Shown piece after piece: positions 36,784-46,946 of a DNA stretch of 64,000 bases (positions are counted from its first letter, which is position 1; every line of letters begins with the position of its first letter). Position numbers and translations under genes: made by a program. This stretch comes from Pseudomonas helleri (GTDB lineage: Bacteria; Pseudomonadota; Gammaproteobacteria; Pseudomonadales; Pseudomonadaceae), in assembly GCF_001043025.1 (NCBI RefSeq), contig NZ_JYLD01000007.1, positions 1-64,000 of the forward strand, given 5' to 3'. The notes under the pieces are model-generated. The model was not told where the DNA came from and did not search any database. It worked only from the letters and a program-made list of their open reading frames with translations.

Positions 36784-39246
36784 TTATTTGCCGGGCACCA
36801 AGGTGAGGCGGGTTTTACCGTACACGCTGTCAAAGTTCTGCGGCTGCATCGGGAAGCGCATGTATTGCCCCTTCAGCCATGGATCAATGCCGTCAGCGTA
36901 ATGCGGGCTCGCCGGGTTGCTGGATTGCCCGGTACTGTTCTGGCCCATCATCGGTTCGCTTTGGCCGAAGTCGACGATCATGCGCATGGCCGGAATCACG
37001 GTGGTTGCAAAGCTGTCGCTGCCAATGCTGTAGGCCGCCGTGTTCAGGGTGGTGTGATCGCCGCCCGCGGCAATGGGCCCGCGCACGGTTTGGCCGTTGC
37101 TGTTGCGCCACAGGTAATGGTGCAGTTTGCCCCACTGCCATGCGCGGTGGTCGCTGCCCATCAGGCTGTCGCCCGTGGTAATGGCGGCTGCCAGGCTACG
37201 GGCCAGAATGGCCGGTTTGTCTTCTTTTTGCGGGGTGCGGGTGTCGTCCCAGAACGGGCTGTCTTCACGCCCCAGCAAGTGATCGCTGAGCGCCGAGTAC
37301 GACAAGGTGCTGTTGGCAATAAAAGCCTTCCAGGTGGCGCTGGACTCCGGGCCCAGTTTGTCGAGGAAGATTTGCCGGGTGCTTGCCTGCAAGAACAACT
37401 CGTACAGCGCCGCATCAGCCGAGGTCGGGCTGAGCTTGCCATCAAAGGCCATCAATCGGCTCAGGGCTTCGTTGGCCTTGGCCTGATCGGCAGCAGGCAA
37501 GGCGGCGATGGCTTGTTTCAGCGGTTGAGCCATGCCCGGAGCGCTAAACATGGCCTTGAGTTTGGCGGCAAACAAGGTGGTCTGGTCGTACTGCATGGCG
37601 ATCATGCTGCGGGCATCCTGTTTGCCGTTGCCTGCCAATTGGGCCAGGCGCTCGCTGCGCTCAGGCGATAACCACGAATTGGACAGTTGCATGCCGTAGC
37701 CGTAAGCGGCCGTGCGCTGGTTTGCCGTGCCCAACCAGCCCTGCGCCGGGTCTTGATCGTAAGGGTGGAGCATGGCGTCAGCGTAACCGTCCCAGTCATA
37801 ACGGCTGTCCCAGCCCGGTGACGGGTACAGGCCCACACCATCGCGGCGGTTAGGGTACAGGCCGGTAACCTGCCAACCGATATGGCTGGCATCGGCATAC
37901 AGCAGGTTCAGCGCAATCGCACGGATCTCACGACTGGCGTCTGACGCGCTTTCACTGTTTTGCGCACGGGACAGGTCGAAGAACGCATCCAGGGTTTTGT
38001 CGCCCTTGAAGTCCGGGGTTTGCAGGGCCAGCCCCAGGCTGCTGTTCAGCGCCGTGGTCGAGCCAACCACACTGTTCAGCAGTGGGCCGTGGCGTGTTTC
38101 GTAAATGACTTCGCGAATCGGGCGCTGACCTTTGACAAAAAAGGTTTCGTTGCGCACCGACGCGGGTAGCCATTTACCATCGGCCAAGTAATAGAGGCTG
38201 TTGCCCTGGCGCTTGAGTTTTTCCAGGAACACATCCTGGTTGTCGCCCATGGCCATGCTCATGCCCCACGCGACCTTACCGTTGAAACCGGCCAGCAGTG
38301 TCGGCAAACCCGCAATCGAGGCGCCCGCCGCCTGGTATTTAGGCGCGCGAATCTGCACGTAGCTCCATGCCGACGGAACGCCGATGGGCTGATGAATATC
38401 GTTGGCCAGCAGGCTTTTGCCACTGCGGCTGCGTTGTGGGCCAATGGCCCAGTCACTGGATGCCGTGACGCCTGGCAAATTGAGTGCGGTCACGCGCTCA
38501 AGCGCCTGAGTGACGCCGTTCAACCCAGGCAATTGGCTGGCCAGATTCAGGCCGTTGAGTTTTTCGGCTTCAGCGATCGGCAGTTGTTCATTGGGGTAGG
38601 TCGGCGTCAGCCACGCGAGGTGGCCGGCGCCGACTTTTTGCGCCAGTACCAGTGTGTTGAGCTCTTCTTGCAGATTGACCGAGGTCGAGAAGTTCAACAG
38701 GCTGAAAATCAGGGCCGAGTCTTCGGGTTTCCAGTACTCCGCTTTGTAGCCCGCCTGGGCGAGGTCGGCAGGGAGCTTGTCGCGGTAGCGGAACAGATAC
38801 GCGTTGACGCCGCGGGCATAGACCTCAAAGAACTTTTTGAGGCGGGGTGAGGAGCTTTTGTACAGCTCGTCAGCGGTCTTTTTCAGATTGATGCTGCGCA
38901 TTAAACGGTCGCTGTCCAGCGCATCGGGGCCGTCCAACTCGGCCAAGCGGCCTTGGGCCAGCAAGCGCAGGCGCACCATCTGGCTGATCCGGTCACCGGC
39001 GTGGACATAGCCCAAGGTGAACAGCGCATCATGGAAACTGCTGCTTTCGATCAGCGGGATGCCTTGGCTGTTGCGTCGCACCGAGACGTTTTGCGCCAAA
39101 CCTTTTAGCGGCTGCATACCGGAAGCCGGCAGCAGGCTCTCGCCGGACAGTGAGTTAAGTTGGCAACCGGACAAGCCCAGCAGGCTGACCATTGCCGCGG
39201 CAACGCCGAACCGGGGTAAAAAATGAGTAAGGGCTGGCGAGGCCAT
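36784..39246 (-). CDS. quiP: Acylase of the penicillin amidase family, QuiP-like (AHL acylase)
   Basis: An 820-residue Ntn-hydrolase precursor. The N-terminus has a lipobox, LLGLSGC (Cys28), so it may be exported as a lipoprotein. After an alpha chain of about 262 residues comes the self-cleavage site [11 protein letters not shown]; Ser263 would become the N-terminal nucleophile of the beta chain. The block [15 protein letters not shown] follows, as in acylases that deacylate long-chain acyl-homoserine lactones. The neighbouring GST and small genes match the surroundings of quiP in P. aeruginosa. Substrate is inferred by homology only. Confidence 0.82.
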   Translation of the reverse strand: MASPALTHFLPRFGVAAAMVSLLGLSGCQLNSLSGESLLPASGMQPLKGLAQNVSVRRNSQGIPLIESSSFHDALFTLGYVHAGDRISQMVRLRLLAQGRLAELDGPDALDSDRLMRSINLKKTADELYKSSSPRLKKFFEVYARGVNAYLFRYRDKLPADLAQAGYKAEYWKPEDSALIFSLLNFSTSVNLQEELNTLVLAQKVGAGHLAWLTPTYPNEQLPIAEAEKLNGLNLASQLPGLNGVTQALERVTALNLPGVTASSDWAIGPQRSRSGKSLLANDIHQPIGVPSAWSYVQIRAPKYQAAGASIAGLPTLLAGFNGKVAWGMSMAMGDNQDVFLEKLKRQGNSLYYLADGKWLPASVRNETFFVKGQRPIREVIYETRHGPLLNSVVGSTTALNSSLGLALQTPDFKGDKTLDAFFDLSRAQNSESASDASREIRAIALNLLYADASHIGWQVTGLYPNRRDGVGLYPSPGWDSRYDWDGYADAMLHPYDQDPAQGWLGTANQRTAAYGYGMQLSNSWLSPERSERLAQLAGNGKQDARSMIAMQYDQTTLFAAKLKAMFSAPGMAQPLKQAIAALPAADQAKANEALSRLMAFDGKLSPTSADAALYELFLQASTRQIFLDKLGPESSATWKAFIANSTLSYSALSDHLLGREDSPFWDDTRTPQKEDKPAILARSLAAAITTGDSLMGSDHRAWQWGKLHHYLWRNSNGQTVRGPIAAGGDHTTLNTAAYSIGSDSFATTVIPAMRMIVDFGQSEPMMGQNSTGQSSNPASPHYADGIDPWLKGQYMRFPMQPQNFDSVYGKTRLTLVPGK

Positions 39247-39344
39247 GGCAAAGCTCCTGCGGGGGGAATGTCATCGAAAGGCGCTACGTTAGTGAGGCCG
39301 ATGACACTGCGCAAGTGCTATCTATGGCGCTGTGCGGGGCTATT

Positions 39345-39413
39345 GGCGGGGGCGGGTTTGCATCGCGATCTTTTGGTTTTTTAAACGATCGCCAAGCAAG
39401 CCCGCACCTGCAG
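39345..39413. repeat. Degenerate REPIN hybrid
   Basis: GGCGGGGGCGGGTTTGCATCGCGATC...GATCGCCAAGCAAGCCCGCACCTGC combines the outer arms of the GTGGGAGCGGGC class with the inner CGCGATCTTTT of the TAGGAGCGAGC class. It lies between quiP and the gst stop. Confidence 0.65.
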
Positions 39414-39422
39414 ATAAGGGGG

Positions 39423-40061
39423 CTATTTCGGCGGGTTGATCGTGTCTACCAGTGCGTACGCACGTTGGGTCGCCGGGCGAGCCTTGATGCGCTCAAACCA
39501 CACTTTCAGCGCCGGGAAGTCATCCAGGTTTTGGCCTTGAAGCTCATGTGACACGGTCCACGGGTAAATCGCCATGTCAGCAATGCTGTATTCATCGCCC
39601 GCAACAAACTGACGGCCTTCCAGTTGCTTGTTCAACACACCGTACAGACGAGCGGTTTCGTCGGTGTAGCGCTTGAGCGCATAAGGGATTTTCTCGGCCA
39701 GGCGCTTGAAGTGATGGTTTTGCCCGGCCATTGGCCCCAGGCCACCCATTTGCCAGAACAGCCATTGCAAGGCTACTTGCCGCCCACGCAGGTCTTTAGG
39801 CAAAAACTGACCGGTTTTTTCCGCGAGGTACAACAAGATTGCGCCAGATTCAAACAGCGACAGCGGTTCACCGCCATCGGCCGGCTCGTGGTCGACAATG
39901 GCCGGAATGCGGTTGTTTGGGGCGATCTTCAGGAAGGAGGGTTCGAACTGCTCGTTTTTACTGATATTGACCGGGTGAATCGTGTACGCCAGGCCCGCTT
40001 CTTCAAGAAACAGAGTGATTTTGTGGCCGTTTGGCGTAGTCCAGTAATAAAGATCGATCAT
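39423..40061 (-). CDS. Glutathione S-transferase family protein (YfcG/Nu-class-like)
   Basis: A 212-residue GST. The N-terminal thioredoxin-like domain starts MIDLYYWTTPNGHKITLFLEE, with the TxNxxK-type active-site pattern of the YfcG disulfide-bond reductases. It has NNRIPAIVD and the glutathione-binding ESGAILLYLAE. The C-terminal helical domain includes FVAGDEYSIADMAIYPW. It is likely a glutathione-dependent disulfide reductase rather than a detoxifying conjugating enzyme. It sits upstream of quiP on the same strand. Confidence 0.9.
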   Translation of the reverse strand: MIDLYYWTTPNGHKITLFLEEAGLAYTIHPVNISKNEQFEPSFLKIAPNNRIPAIVDHEPADGGEPLSLFESGAILLYLAEKTGQFLPKDLRGRQVALQWLFWQMGGLGPMAGQNHHFKRLAEKIPYALKRYTDETARLYGVLNKQLEGRQFVAGDEYSIADMAIYPWTVSHELQGQNLDDFPALKVWFERIKARPATQRAYALVDTINPPK

Positions 40062-40224
40062 GAAGGGCTCCAGATGGGAAGATTCACACAGCAGTCGCGG
40101 ATCTTTGCGAACGCCTGTTTTACTCCCAATGGCCCCTTGGTTACAAAAGGTTTACGCAGCCCCTGAAACAAATGCGCCGCACGTGCTCAAGGCAGGTGCG
40201 GCGCGGGCAGAGCGGTCTGAAGAA

Positions 40225-40425
40225 TCAGGCGCCGTGGCACTTCTTGAACTTTTTGCTGCTGCCACACGGGCAAGGATCGTTACGACCAATGTCTTTCAAG
40301 GCGTTGCGCACCGGCTCTTGTGGCGCGTGCCCGCAGTTCGGGCCGTGTACATGGCCGTGATCGTGGTCATGATGGTCATGATCGTGGTTGCAGTCTGGGC
40401 CATGAACGTGGGGTTGCTGGGTCAT
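40225..40425 (-). CDS. His-rich SEC-C motif protein
   Basis: A 66-residue protein with a very His-rich N-terminal half ([20 protein letters not shown]) and a C-terminal SEC-C zinc motif ([17 protein letters not shown]). SEC-C is the zinc-binding tail first known from SecA, where it contacts SecB and ribosomes. The His cluster may hold Zn, Ni or Co. There is no enzymatic domain. It precedes the gst gene in the same direction, with two further SEC-C motifs in the ychJ-like gene 500 bases upstream. Function unknown; a metal-storage or metal-delivery role is only a guess. Confidence 0.85.
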   Translation of the reverse strand: MTQQPHVHGPDCNHDHDHHDHDHGHVHGPNCGHAPQEPVRNALKDIGRNDPCPCGSSKKFKKCHGA

Positions 40426-40432
40426 TACTCAA

Positions 40433-40918
40433 TCACTCTGGAATAAAATCGCCGGGCATTATCTCGCCTTTACGCACCACGTGCACGTCGTAACCGAAGA
40501 ACAGGCCGGTCTGTAACGTACCGTCGAGCCGATAAGGGATCGGCTCGTCGGGCGACTCAAGCAATTTGATCAGCGGGCGCATGTGTTGCCACAGGTTGGT
40601 CCGCACCGGCACCACCAGATCTGCATGGCTGTTGGGCTCGACACTGAACCAGCGGCTGTACTCACCCTCAGCCAGTTTTACCGGCCCTAAATAAAGTGTG
40701 TAGACCAGCCCGCGCACGGTGAGGGTGGAGTCGTTCGGGTTGTCGATTCTAAAGTGCAGCTTGAAACGTTGTTCCAGCAGTTTGGCCCGGACCAGCTCGA
40801 CACGCTCCAGTTTTAACTGGGGGTCTTTGTCATCTGCGCCAAACCACGAAGCGCAGCCTGACAGCGCCAGGATCATCACCAGCGCAAGGGTTTTGGTCAA
40901 GCGAGCTTTAGAATCCAT
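40433..40918 (-). CDS. LEA type-2 (LEA14/WHy) family lipoprotein
   Basis: A 161-residue protein with a lipoprotein signal (LALVMILALSGC, Cys22) followed by a beta-rich LEA14/water-stress-hypersensitivity domain (LEQRFKLHFRIDNPNDSTLTVRGLVYTLYL). These domains occur in desiccation-related plant proteins and in many bacterial lipoproteins of unknown function. It lies 7 bases upstream of the His-rich gene and 14 after the ychJ-like gene, so all are likely one operon. Confidence 0.87.
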   Translation of the reverse strand: MDSKARLTKTLALVMILALSGCASWFGADDKDPQLKLERVELVRAKLLEQRFKLHFRIDNPNDSTLTVRGLVYTLYLGPVKLAEGEYSRWFSVEPNSHADLVVPVRTNLWQHMRPLIKLLESPDEPIPYRLDGTLQTGLFFGYDVHVVRKGEIMPGDFIPE

Positions 40919-40932
40919 TCTTTACTCCCGGC

Positions 40933-41409
40933 TTATTGGCCGAAGAAACCCGCGCAGCATTTTTTGAACTTCTGCCCACTGGCACAAGGGCAACCATCAT
41001 TGCGGCCCACTTTGAGTGGCACCGTCGGGTCGATGAAGTACCAACGGCCTGCATTCTGTACAAATGAGGAGCGTTCCCGATGGCTGTGCTCGCCATTGAC
41101 GTCATGCCAGCGCGCGGTAAAGGTCACAAAGGCATGCTCTGGCTGACCACCGAAAACCTCGTTGCTTTCAACGTCCAGGCCCAGCCAGGTGCTTTGAGCG
41201 CTCCACTGCGCGATGGATGGGCGATCGAGCCCGGCTTGCTGCACAGGCAGCGTGGTCTCGACCAGATAGTCAATCAGCCCCATCACATAGGCGCTGTAGC
41301 GCGAGCGCATCAGGGTTTCGGCGCTAGGGGTCGGGTGCCCGGCGTGATAAGTCCCGCAGCAGGCGCTTAGCAAGTTGCCGCTGCCACACGGGCAAATAGA
41401 TGTGCTCAT
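40933..41409 (-). CDS. YchJ-family protein with two SEC-C motifs
   Basis: A 158-residue UPF0225-type protein: N-terminal SEC-C motif [14 protein letters not shown], an NTF2-like middle domain ([21 protein letters not shown] ...), and a C-terminal SEC-C motif [15 protein letters not shown]. The start [11 protein letters not shown] at 41409 is chosen because the family begins directly before the first motif. Its biochemical role is unknown. It is part of the small-gene operon 40.2-41.9 kb. Confidence 0.88.
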   Translation of the reverse strand: MSTSICPCGSGNLLSACCGTYHAGHPTPSAETLMRSRYSAYVMGLIDYLVETTLPVQQAGLDRPSIAQWSAQSTWLGLDVESNEVFGGQPEHAFVTFTARWHDVNGEHSHRERSSFVQNAGRWYFIDPTVPLKVGRNDGCPCASGQKFKKCCAGFFGQ

Positions 41410-41413
41410 CGGC

Positions 41414-41914
41414 TTACCACCAGTACTTGCCAAAGTTTTCCGGGTTGGCCCAAAACCTGGCGTTGAGCCAGTCGGGTACTTGTTTGTATTCGCGTAAGTC
41501 GTAAGTAAAGAGGGTCAATATCTGTTCGTCACGCTGAAAACGCTCATTGTTTTGTAGGGCTAAAGCGAAAAAGTCCGTTTCTTTCCAATCGCAAGCTGTG
41601 AGATCCGCCAACACGGCGATGCGGCTGGCGTTCAAGTTACGAATTCCGCCGAGCAATTCCAGGCCTTCGCGCTTGGACAGGTGCTCCAGGCAGTCGACTG
41701 CCAGGGCCAAGTCGAAACGTTGTGCCGCCACGTCGGCAGGCAGTGCGCCGGGCATTGCCTGGGCGACATGAACATCAGGATGGGCCTGTTTATAGGCCTC
41801 CAATGCCGGGAACTGGCTGGCGCCGACCACCAGGACACGTTGTGGAGAGTAAGTGTCGAGCAACGCTGCTAACGCTTGCTGAGGTGTTCGTGTGGAAAAA
41901 GCAGGGGTCGTCAT
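41414..41914 (-). CDS. DUF6231-like methyltransferase-fold protein
   Basis: A 166-residue protein with a truncated Rossmann-like core: [16 protein letters not shown] near the N-terminus, [13 protein letters not shown] as motif near residue 85, and IAVLADL. The glycine-rich SAM loop is poor, so it may bind no SAM. A conserved C-terminal segment ends [11 protein letters not shown] recall such proteins as a Pseudomonas-type family of unknown function next to ychJ-like genes. It is first in the minus-strand operon and divergent from the large toxin-like gene. Confidence 0.75.
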   Translation of the reverse strand: MTTPAFSTRTPQQALAALLDTYSPQRVLVVGASQFPALEAYKQAHPDVHVAQAMPGALPADVAAQRFDLALAVDCLEHLSKREGLELLGGIRNLNASRIAVLADLTACDWKETDFFALALQNNERFQRDEQILTLFTYDLREYKQVPDWLNARFWANPENFGKYWW

Positions 41915-42083
41915 CTCAAGTCCTCAATCAGAGCGCTCAAGACTAGCGTGCCCGGAGCCTGTGGCCTAGGTCTGTCAGCGTTTGATTACGAGCAGGTGCT
42001 AACGGGGTACCACCTTTCATCACCACTTGCAGCGGTAAATATCGGAAAGGTCCTGTGACCGCCCAGCCAACAAAGGAATGCCC

Positions 42084-45000
42084 ATGTCGATGCCTGCACG
42101 TCCCGCTGCACCTATTCAAACCTTGTCCTCGCCTGTCCAGCAGGCGGTTTATACGCATTTTGCCAGTCGTCCTGGTATTGAAGAACTTATTCGCACCACG
42201 CTTCTGACTGCGCTTACTGAGCGTTACCCGACCCTGGCGGTGGATCTGGCCAGTACACGGCTGGCCACCCCTCATGAGAGTGGCGTGTGGGGGTTGCCTC
42301 TGCTCATTGATCAAGTGATGGCCTACCTGGTCAATGGTGCTTCGCTTGAGATCAGCGAAATTATCCCCCCGCTTAATTATTATTTTTTGTCTGATCATCA
42401 AGGCAAGCGGCTCAAGCTCGCTGACGGGCATGATGTCGATATGAAAGTCGTAGAGGCGCTCATTAAAGAGCTGCCCTGGCGTCTGCCGATAGAGTTTAAA
42501 AGTGCACTGACCGGATATTGGAATGAGCCTGTCGAGGGCGATGTCAACCGCTGGAGGTGGCTCAGTAGCGTTATCAAAGATACGTTGACGCTGAAGGTCA
42601 TGCAGTCAACCGCACTGAGCGACCCGGAGCTGGAGACGGTGCGTCAGGTACTCGACTATGCGCAGAGTGAAGAGAGGATCAGCCGTTACGGTGACCAGGC
42701 CACTCGCGTCTATTACCTGCAATCTACGCTGACCTACCCGGGGAGGACTGAGAGTCTTATAACGCCTCATATTTTGTTAGTACGTTACCCGCAAGGGCAG
42801 GCATTACCGCCACTGGTCATGCTGTGCTTGCCAGACGGGAGCATTGAAACATTCAGTTCAGTTGAGTCGGCCACCCAGTCCAGAGCCCGTGTTGCCGAGG
42901 CCTTTTATGCCGTTGATAGCATAACCACCAAACGCTACGAAATTGACGGCGACGCCTTTGATACGCAAGCGGGGTTTATCCTCGGCAAGCAGTTAAGCAA
43001 CCTCTCACTGCTGAAGTTGCCCACGACTGTGGGGCTTGAAGCGCTTAAAGCGACCTGCTTACAGATCACTGATGCCTCAAGGTTTTTTCTCAACACCAGC
43101 GCACCCCCGGCGGATACCTTGAGCAGGGTGCAATCGAAGCTTGCGCAGTGGTTAACAAAGGCATCCAGCGCCGATCAAGCGCGCTACCGTTCCTGGAGTC
43201 TGGCGCTGGCCGGTGCGAAAAAAAGTGCTCAAGGGCTGAGCTATCTGAGCGGTATCCCCGACATTCACAGCTTTGTTGTGAACTCGCTCAAGCAACAGCT
43301 TTTGCTTGATCAGCAACGTTATGAGCAGCCGGTCCAATACGCAGCAGCCTTGGCGGCCTGCGAGCCGGACGATATCGAGCTGACATTCTTGCTGGTGACG
43401 GGCGCATTCGCGCCGGGCAGCACCAATGCTTCGGGTTTGACCGAGCGGGTGAAAATGACCCTGACAGAACTGGCCCTTAAAAATCTCTCGGGTAAACCCC
43501 AAGGGGAGCTCATTAAGGTAGAACACCGCAGTGGGCTACCTCTGCCAGCATGGTTCACGGCGTCTTACATCACTCAAGGTAGCGGGCTGATTGAGTCGGT
43601 CGATATTGGTAAAAACTACCCTGAAAAGCTGAAAGCTTACTTACTGGATGACCCGTCATTAAGCGCCGATCGCGAAAAGCGCTTTTCTGCACAGCTCAAA
43701 TGGCAATTACCGCTGCAGGCCCTGGAACTGAGCCTCAAGGGAGAGGCCGGGATGACGCCTCTGGGCGCACGTTATGTGGCGGCAATCATGCAGACAGAAG
43801 CCTATAACCGTTCTGTTGACGGCCAGACCATCGTGATACGTGCCTTGGCGTTACTGAGCAGTGCAGAGGCCAAGCCAGATGTCGTGAGCAATATGTTCAT
43901 CATCGAGCCGTTGAATCTCGAAGCAGGGCCGCATGTCTTGTTTCGGCCTCTGTATGAGCAGTCGTTAGTGGAATTTACCTCTCGTACCGCGCTGATGGAG
44001 GCCATTGCAACGCCTTCTGAGCTGCAAACCAGTGTTCTGACCTGGCTGACCGATAGCGCCCGCACGGTGTACGACAACGGAGGGTTTAAAGAGCCGCATT
44101 TCGTACGTTTTAATCTGGAAGATGACTTTGCGGTGACGACGTTTGAGAAGCCTGAACCCGCGACGCTGGCTGTGAATGGTGACGGTAGTGACCTGGCCCA
44201 GCATCTGGGTAATGGCCAACTTTTGCCTTACCTGTATCAAATCAATGCGCTAGCGCTGGTGCATCAGGCTGATCGCGATACCGTATCCAACCGAGAAAGC
44301 AGATGGCGCCTTTTTCTGGAGGGGGCCAATCTTTTTTTCAATATTTTTATGCTGCCCTATCTTCGTGGGCCGGTGATGCTCACAGCCTGGTTCCTGCTGC
44401 TGGTCCAGGCACTCGCCCGGGATGTGCCTGCTTTGAGCAGTGATGACGCGGTAACCCGTGAGCTGGCCGTTGTCGATTTATTACAAAATCTGGCGATGGT
44501 TTTGCTTCAAATGAGAGCAATCGCTCCTCCACTAGCAAGCCCGCAAGCAAGGTCGACCCCTTTATTGCGTAAAGCCCCTGTCCCGCGACGTATTTCCAAG
44601 GAATGGCCGGCGCGGCCTCCTGCCACCGTCAAGGACGGTGTCGTGTTCATGCCTGGGGAATGGCAAAAAAAAGCCATTGAAGATCTGGATTTCAGTTTTG
44701 CCAGTGCCAACAACCGGCTTACGCCTGATTTGCGCAAAAAACTTGAGGCCCTTGCAGTACCTAAGCCTCAAGCCCTGCCATTGCCCGAACGCTCGGATGC
44801 CTTGGCTGGCCTCTATTTAACAGACGGTGGCGGTTATGCCTTTATTGAGGGGGCTTATTACCCCGTGCAGATCGATGCGGGCGAAGTGAGCATTGTGGGC
44901 GGGCCAGCGTTGCAATCTGATGCGCAGGGACGCTGGACAGTGGATCTGAAAATGCGCTTGAGGGGTGGCGCTCCGGGTAAGCAGGTAAAAGCTGTGCGTG

Positions 45001-46814
45001 AGCGCAAGGCCCAGCGTGCGACTGAGCTGGGAGATGAATTGACTGCCTTAAGGGATAAATTCGACAGTGTAAAAACAAAAATTAATGTTTATGAAAATTT
45101 AATGAAACTGTTTGAAAGTGATTCGCGAAGAACAGCGGAAGAAGTATTGGATCAGCGTCAAAAGTATGTGGCAGAACTGATGTCAGGTCTGAGTGTTGTG
45201 GAATCGTTGTTTGGTGCTATCAAGGAAGTCAAGGAGTTAGGTGTTGTTTTTTCAAATCAGAATATTGTGAATTACATAGGCGAAATTATTAATTTTCTCA
45301 GTACTTGTTTGGCGCAGGTCAGTAAGATGCGACCAGTTCTTGATGCTAAGTGGCAGGCTTTGGATTTAAATTACCAAGGGCCTTCTTCTTCCAAAGCCAG
45401 TGTGGCGTACGCAAGATTGGTTGTGCATAGAGAATATATGAATGGCATTATTAAGTTTGAAAATCAAAGAATCGAGTGGCTCGAAAAAACAAAAAAATAC
45501 AGTGATGAGGTAGCTGGGTTTGGAGCGGAGGGCAGAGAAGCGTCAGAGCGCTTGCACGAAAAGCTCGCGAAACAGGAATTAACGCCGTTGCATATCAAAC
45601 AATTTTTAGTTGCGTCGTTAGTGCGTGTTAGTGTAAATGTTTTTAATAGTGCTCTTACGGTATCGCTGATAAAAATAGCCTCACCACTGCGTGAGTTGAT
45701 ACAGACTCACGATCAACTCAATAAGCTGGATTTTTCTCCCCAAGAGCGCCTGGATGTATTGAACAGTCTGGTAGAACAGTACGGCCATGTACTTGATGGC
45801 ATTTTAGACTTCAGAGTTGTGCATGCTGAAGAAGTGGAGGCTGAAGCTTTTCAAGCGTTTGTTGATATGGTGGTAGGCGTCTATAAAGACGCAGAGCAGC
45901 AACTGGCCAATGAGCTGGAACCCCTTAAAAAGTTAAGTGCAAAGAGTAAAGACAAAAAGCAGTCTTTGTCCTCTCGACCGCAAAAACGTATTTTTAATAC
46001 GCGCAATAAAGGGCGTTTGATTGGGGATTTGAAACCGCAACAGGCAGGCGCAACGGGTGAGGAAGTAGAAGTCCGTACTGATCAAGATAATGAGCTGCTG
46101 TCTACCTATATTAAAAAAGGAGATGAGTGGGACCTTGTCTCTGTCGCCCGTTCTGACGCGCCAATACCCCCAGGTCGTAAATTGCCTGAGATTAAAAAAG
46201 AAGCACTGAAACTTTATGACATGGCTGATATTCATCTAAGGCGTTCAGAGAGCCTTATTAATAGCGCCAGGTACCCTCAAGAGGCCGAAGAGACGCTGTT
46301 ACATGTGGCTGAGCGCTTGAGCCAATGCGCTGCCGAACTTGAAGAGGCCAGCAGGGCTGACACTGAAAGCTGGCGCCAACGTGAGGATCTGGAGTTAGTG
46401 GGGGGCATGCGAGCCAGAGCGCTGGACATGAAAGCCAAGGCGCATGACTTGCGTGTTCGTTTAAGCCTGAAACTCCCCCCGACCCATGGCACTCTTCAAT
46501 TCTTGCTTGAAAAGAGGCTGGTGAGTATCACGTTGAATCGTAAGCGTTCGAAGCTTAAACGAGACTTTATTGATGAGTACGCGATCAAGGATGCTGCTGG
46601 CAATTTTATCTGGTGCGCGCATTTTCACTATAAAGACGCCACTACGCCCAAAGCGGATTATGCGGTGGCGCACCTCAAGCTCTGGAGCCAGCGAACATCT
46701 GATTATTGGTCGCTGAAGGAAAAGGCGAAAAACCAGCACGATGTGGTTGAGGTGCATCGCGGTCAGATCGGCAAGAACCTTGCCGAACAATGGTTTTTGC
46801 CGTTAACCACGTAA
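42084..46814 (+). CDS. Large toxin-like protein (dermonecrotic-toxin N-terminal / DUF6543 type)
   Basis: A protein of about 1576 residues; ATG 42084 has AAGGA at six bases (an ATG two codons earlier overlaps that site). The region around 616-680 (VLFRPLYEQSLVEFTSRTAL, VLTWLTDSARTVYDNGGFKE) is the block I associate with the dermonecrotic-toxin N-terminal domain in Pseudomonas giants. A hydrophobic segment follows at about 751-779. A repeat-like module at 912-965 (LYLTDGGGYAFIEGAYYPV) then leads to a long coiled-coil body. The C-terminal 100 residues (FIWCAHFHYKD, YAVAHLKLWSQRT) form a separate domain. There is no signal peptide, LRR or known catalytic triad. The middle (about 45060-46230) is far more AT-rich than the ends. 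No secretion, immunity or chaperone gene is adjacent. Activity unknown. Confidence 0.72.
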   Translation: MSMPARPAAPIQTLSSPVQQAVYTHFASRPGIEELIRTTLLTALTERYPTLAVDLASTRLATPHESGVWGLPLLIDQVMAYLVNGASLEISEIIPPLNYYFLSDHQGKRLKLADGHDVDMKVVEALIKELPWRLPIEFKSALTGYWNEPVEGDVNRWRWLSSVIKDTLTLKVMQSTALSDPELETVRQVLDYAQSEERISRYGDQATRVYYLQSTLTYPGRTESLITPHILLVRYPQGQALPPLVMLCLPDGSIETFSSVESATQSRARVAEAFYAVDSITTKRYEIDGDAFDTQAGFILGKQLSNLSLLKLPTTVGLEALKATCLQITDASRFFLNTSAPPADTLSRVQSKLAQWLTKASSADQARYRSWSLALAGAKKSAQGLSYLSGIPDIHSFVVNSLKQQLLLDQQRYEQPVQYAAALAACEPDDIELTFLLVTGAFAPGSTNASGLTERVKMTLTELALKNLSGKPQGELIKVEHRSGLPLPAWFTASYITQGSGLIESVDIGKNYPEKLKAYLLDDPSLSADREKRFSAQLKWQLPLQALELSLKGEAGMTPLGARYVAAIMQTEAYNRSVDGQTIVIRALALLSSAEAKPDVVSNMFIIEPLNLEAGPHVLFRPLYEQSLVEFTSRTALMEAIATPSELQTSVLTWLTDSARTVYDNGGFKEPHFVRFNLEDDFAVTTFEKPEPATLAVNGDGSDLAQHLGNGQLLPYLYQINALALVHQADRDTVSNRESRWRLFLEGANLFFNIFMLPYLRGPVMLTAWFLLLVQALARDVPALSSDDAVTRELAVVDLLQNLAMVLLQMRAIAPPLASPQARSTPLLRKAPVPRRISKEWPARPPATVKDGVVFMPGEWQKKAIEDLDFSFASANNRLTPDLRKKLEALAVPKPQALPLPERSDALAGLYLTDGGGYAFIEGAYYPVQIDAGEVSIVGGPALQSDAQGRWTVDLKMRLRGGAPGKQVKAVRERKAQRATELGDELTALRDKFDSVKTKINVYENLMKLFESDSRRTAEEVLDQRQKYVAELMSGLSVVESLFGAIKEVKELGVVFSNQNIVNYIGEIINFLSTCLAQVSKMRPVLDAKWQALDLNYQGPSSSKASVAYARLVVHREYMNGIIKFENQRIEWLEKTKKYSDEVAGFGAEGREASERLHEKLAKQELTPLHIKQFLVASLVRVSVNVFNSALTVSLIKIASPLRELIQTHDQLNKLDFSPQERLDVLNSLVEQYGHVLDGILDFRVVHAEEVEAEAFQAFVDMVVGVYKDAEQQLANELEPLKKLSAKSKDKKQSLSSRPQKRIFNTRNKGRLIGDLKPQQAGATGEEVEVRTDQDNELLSTYIKKGDEWDLVSVARSDAPIPPGRKLPEIKKEALKLYDMADIHLRRSESLINSARYPQEAEETLLHVAERLSQCAAELEEASRADTESWRQREDLELVGGMRARALDMKAKAHDLRVRLSLKLPPTHGTLQFLLEKRLVSITLNRKRSKLKRDFIDEYAIKDAAGNFIWCAHFHYKDATTPKADYAVAHLKLWSQRTSDYWSLKEKAKNQHDVVEVHRGQIGKNLAEQWFLPLTT

Positions 46815-46946
46815 TGACATGAGCTACGGGTTAAATGCCTCAACTGCGTGGCGTGCGCAGTGAGGTATTTTTGCAGGGACCTCTGGCGCAGCTATCCTGC
46901 TAGCCGTTAATGTTCGCTTAAAGAAAAACATAGAAAGGGCTGTTGC

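Noticed and set aside
42084..46814. NEL-type E3 ligase effector or Tc/Rhs toxin
   Set aside because: No leucine-rich repeats, no NEL Cys block, and no YD repeats or Rhs core motif were seen.
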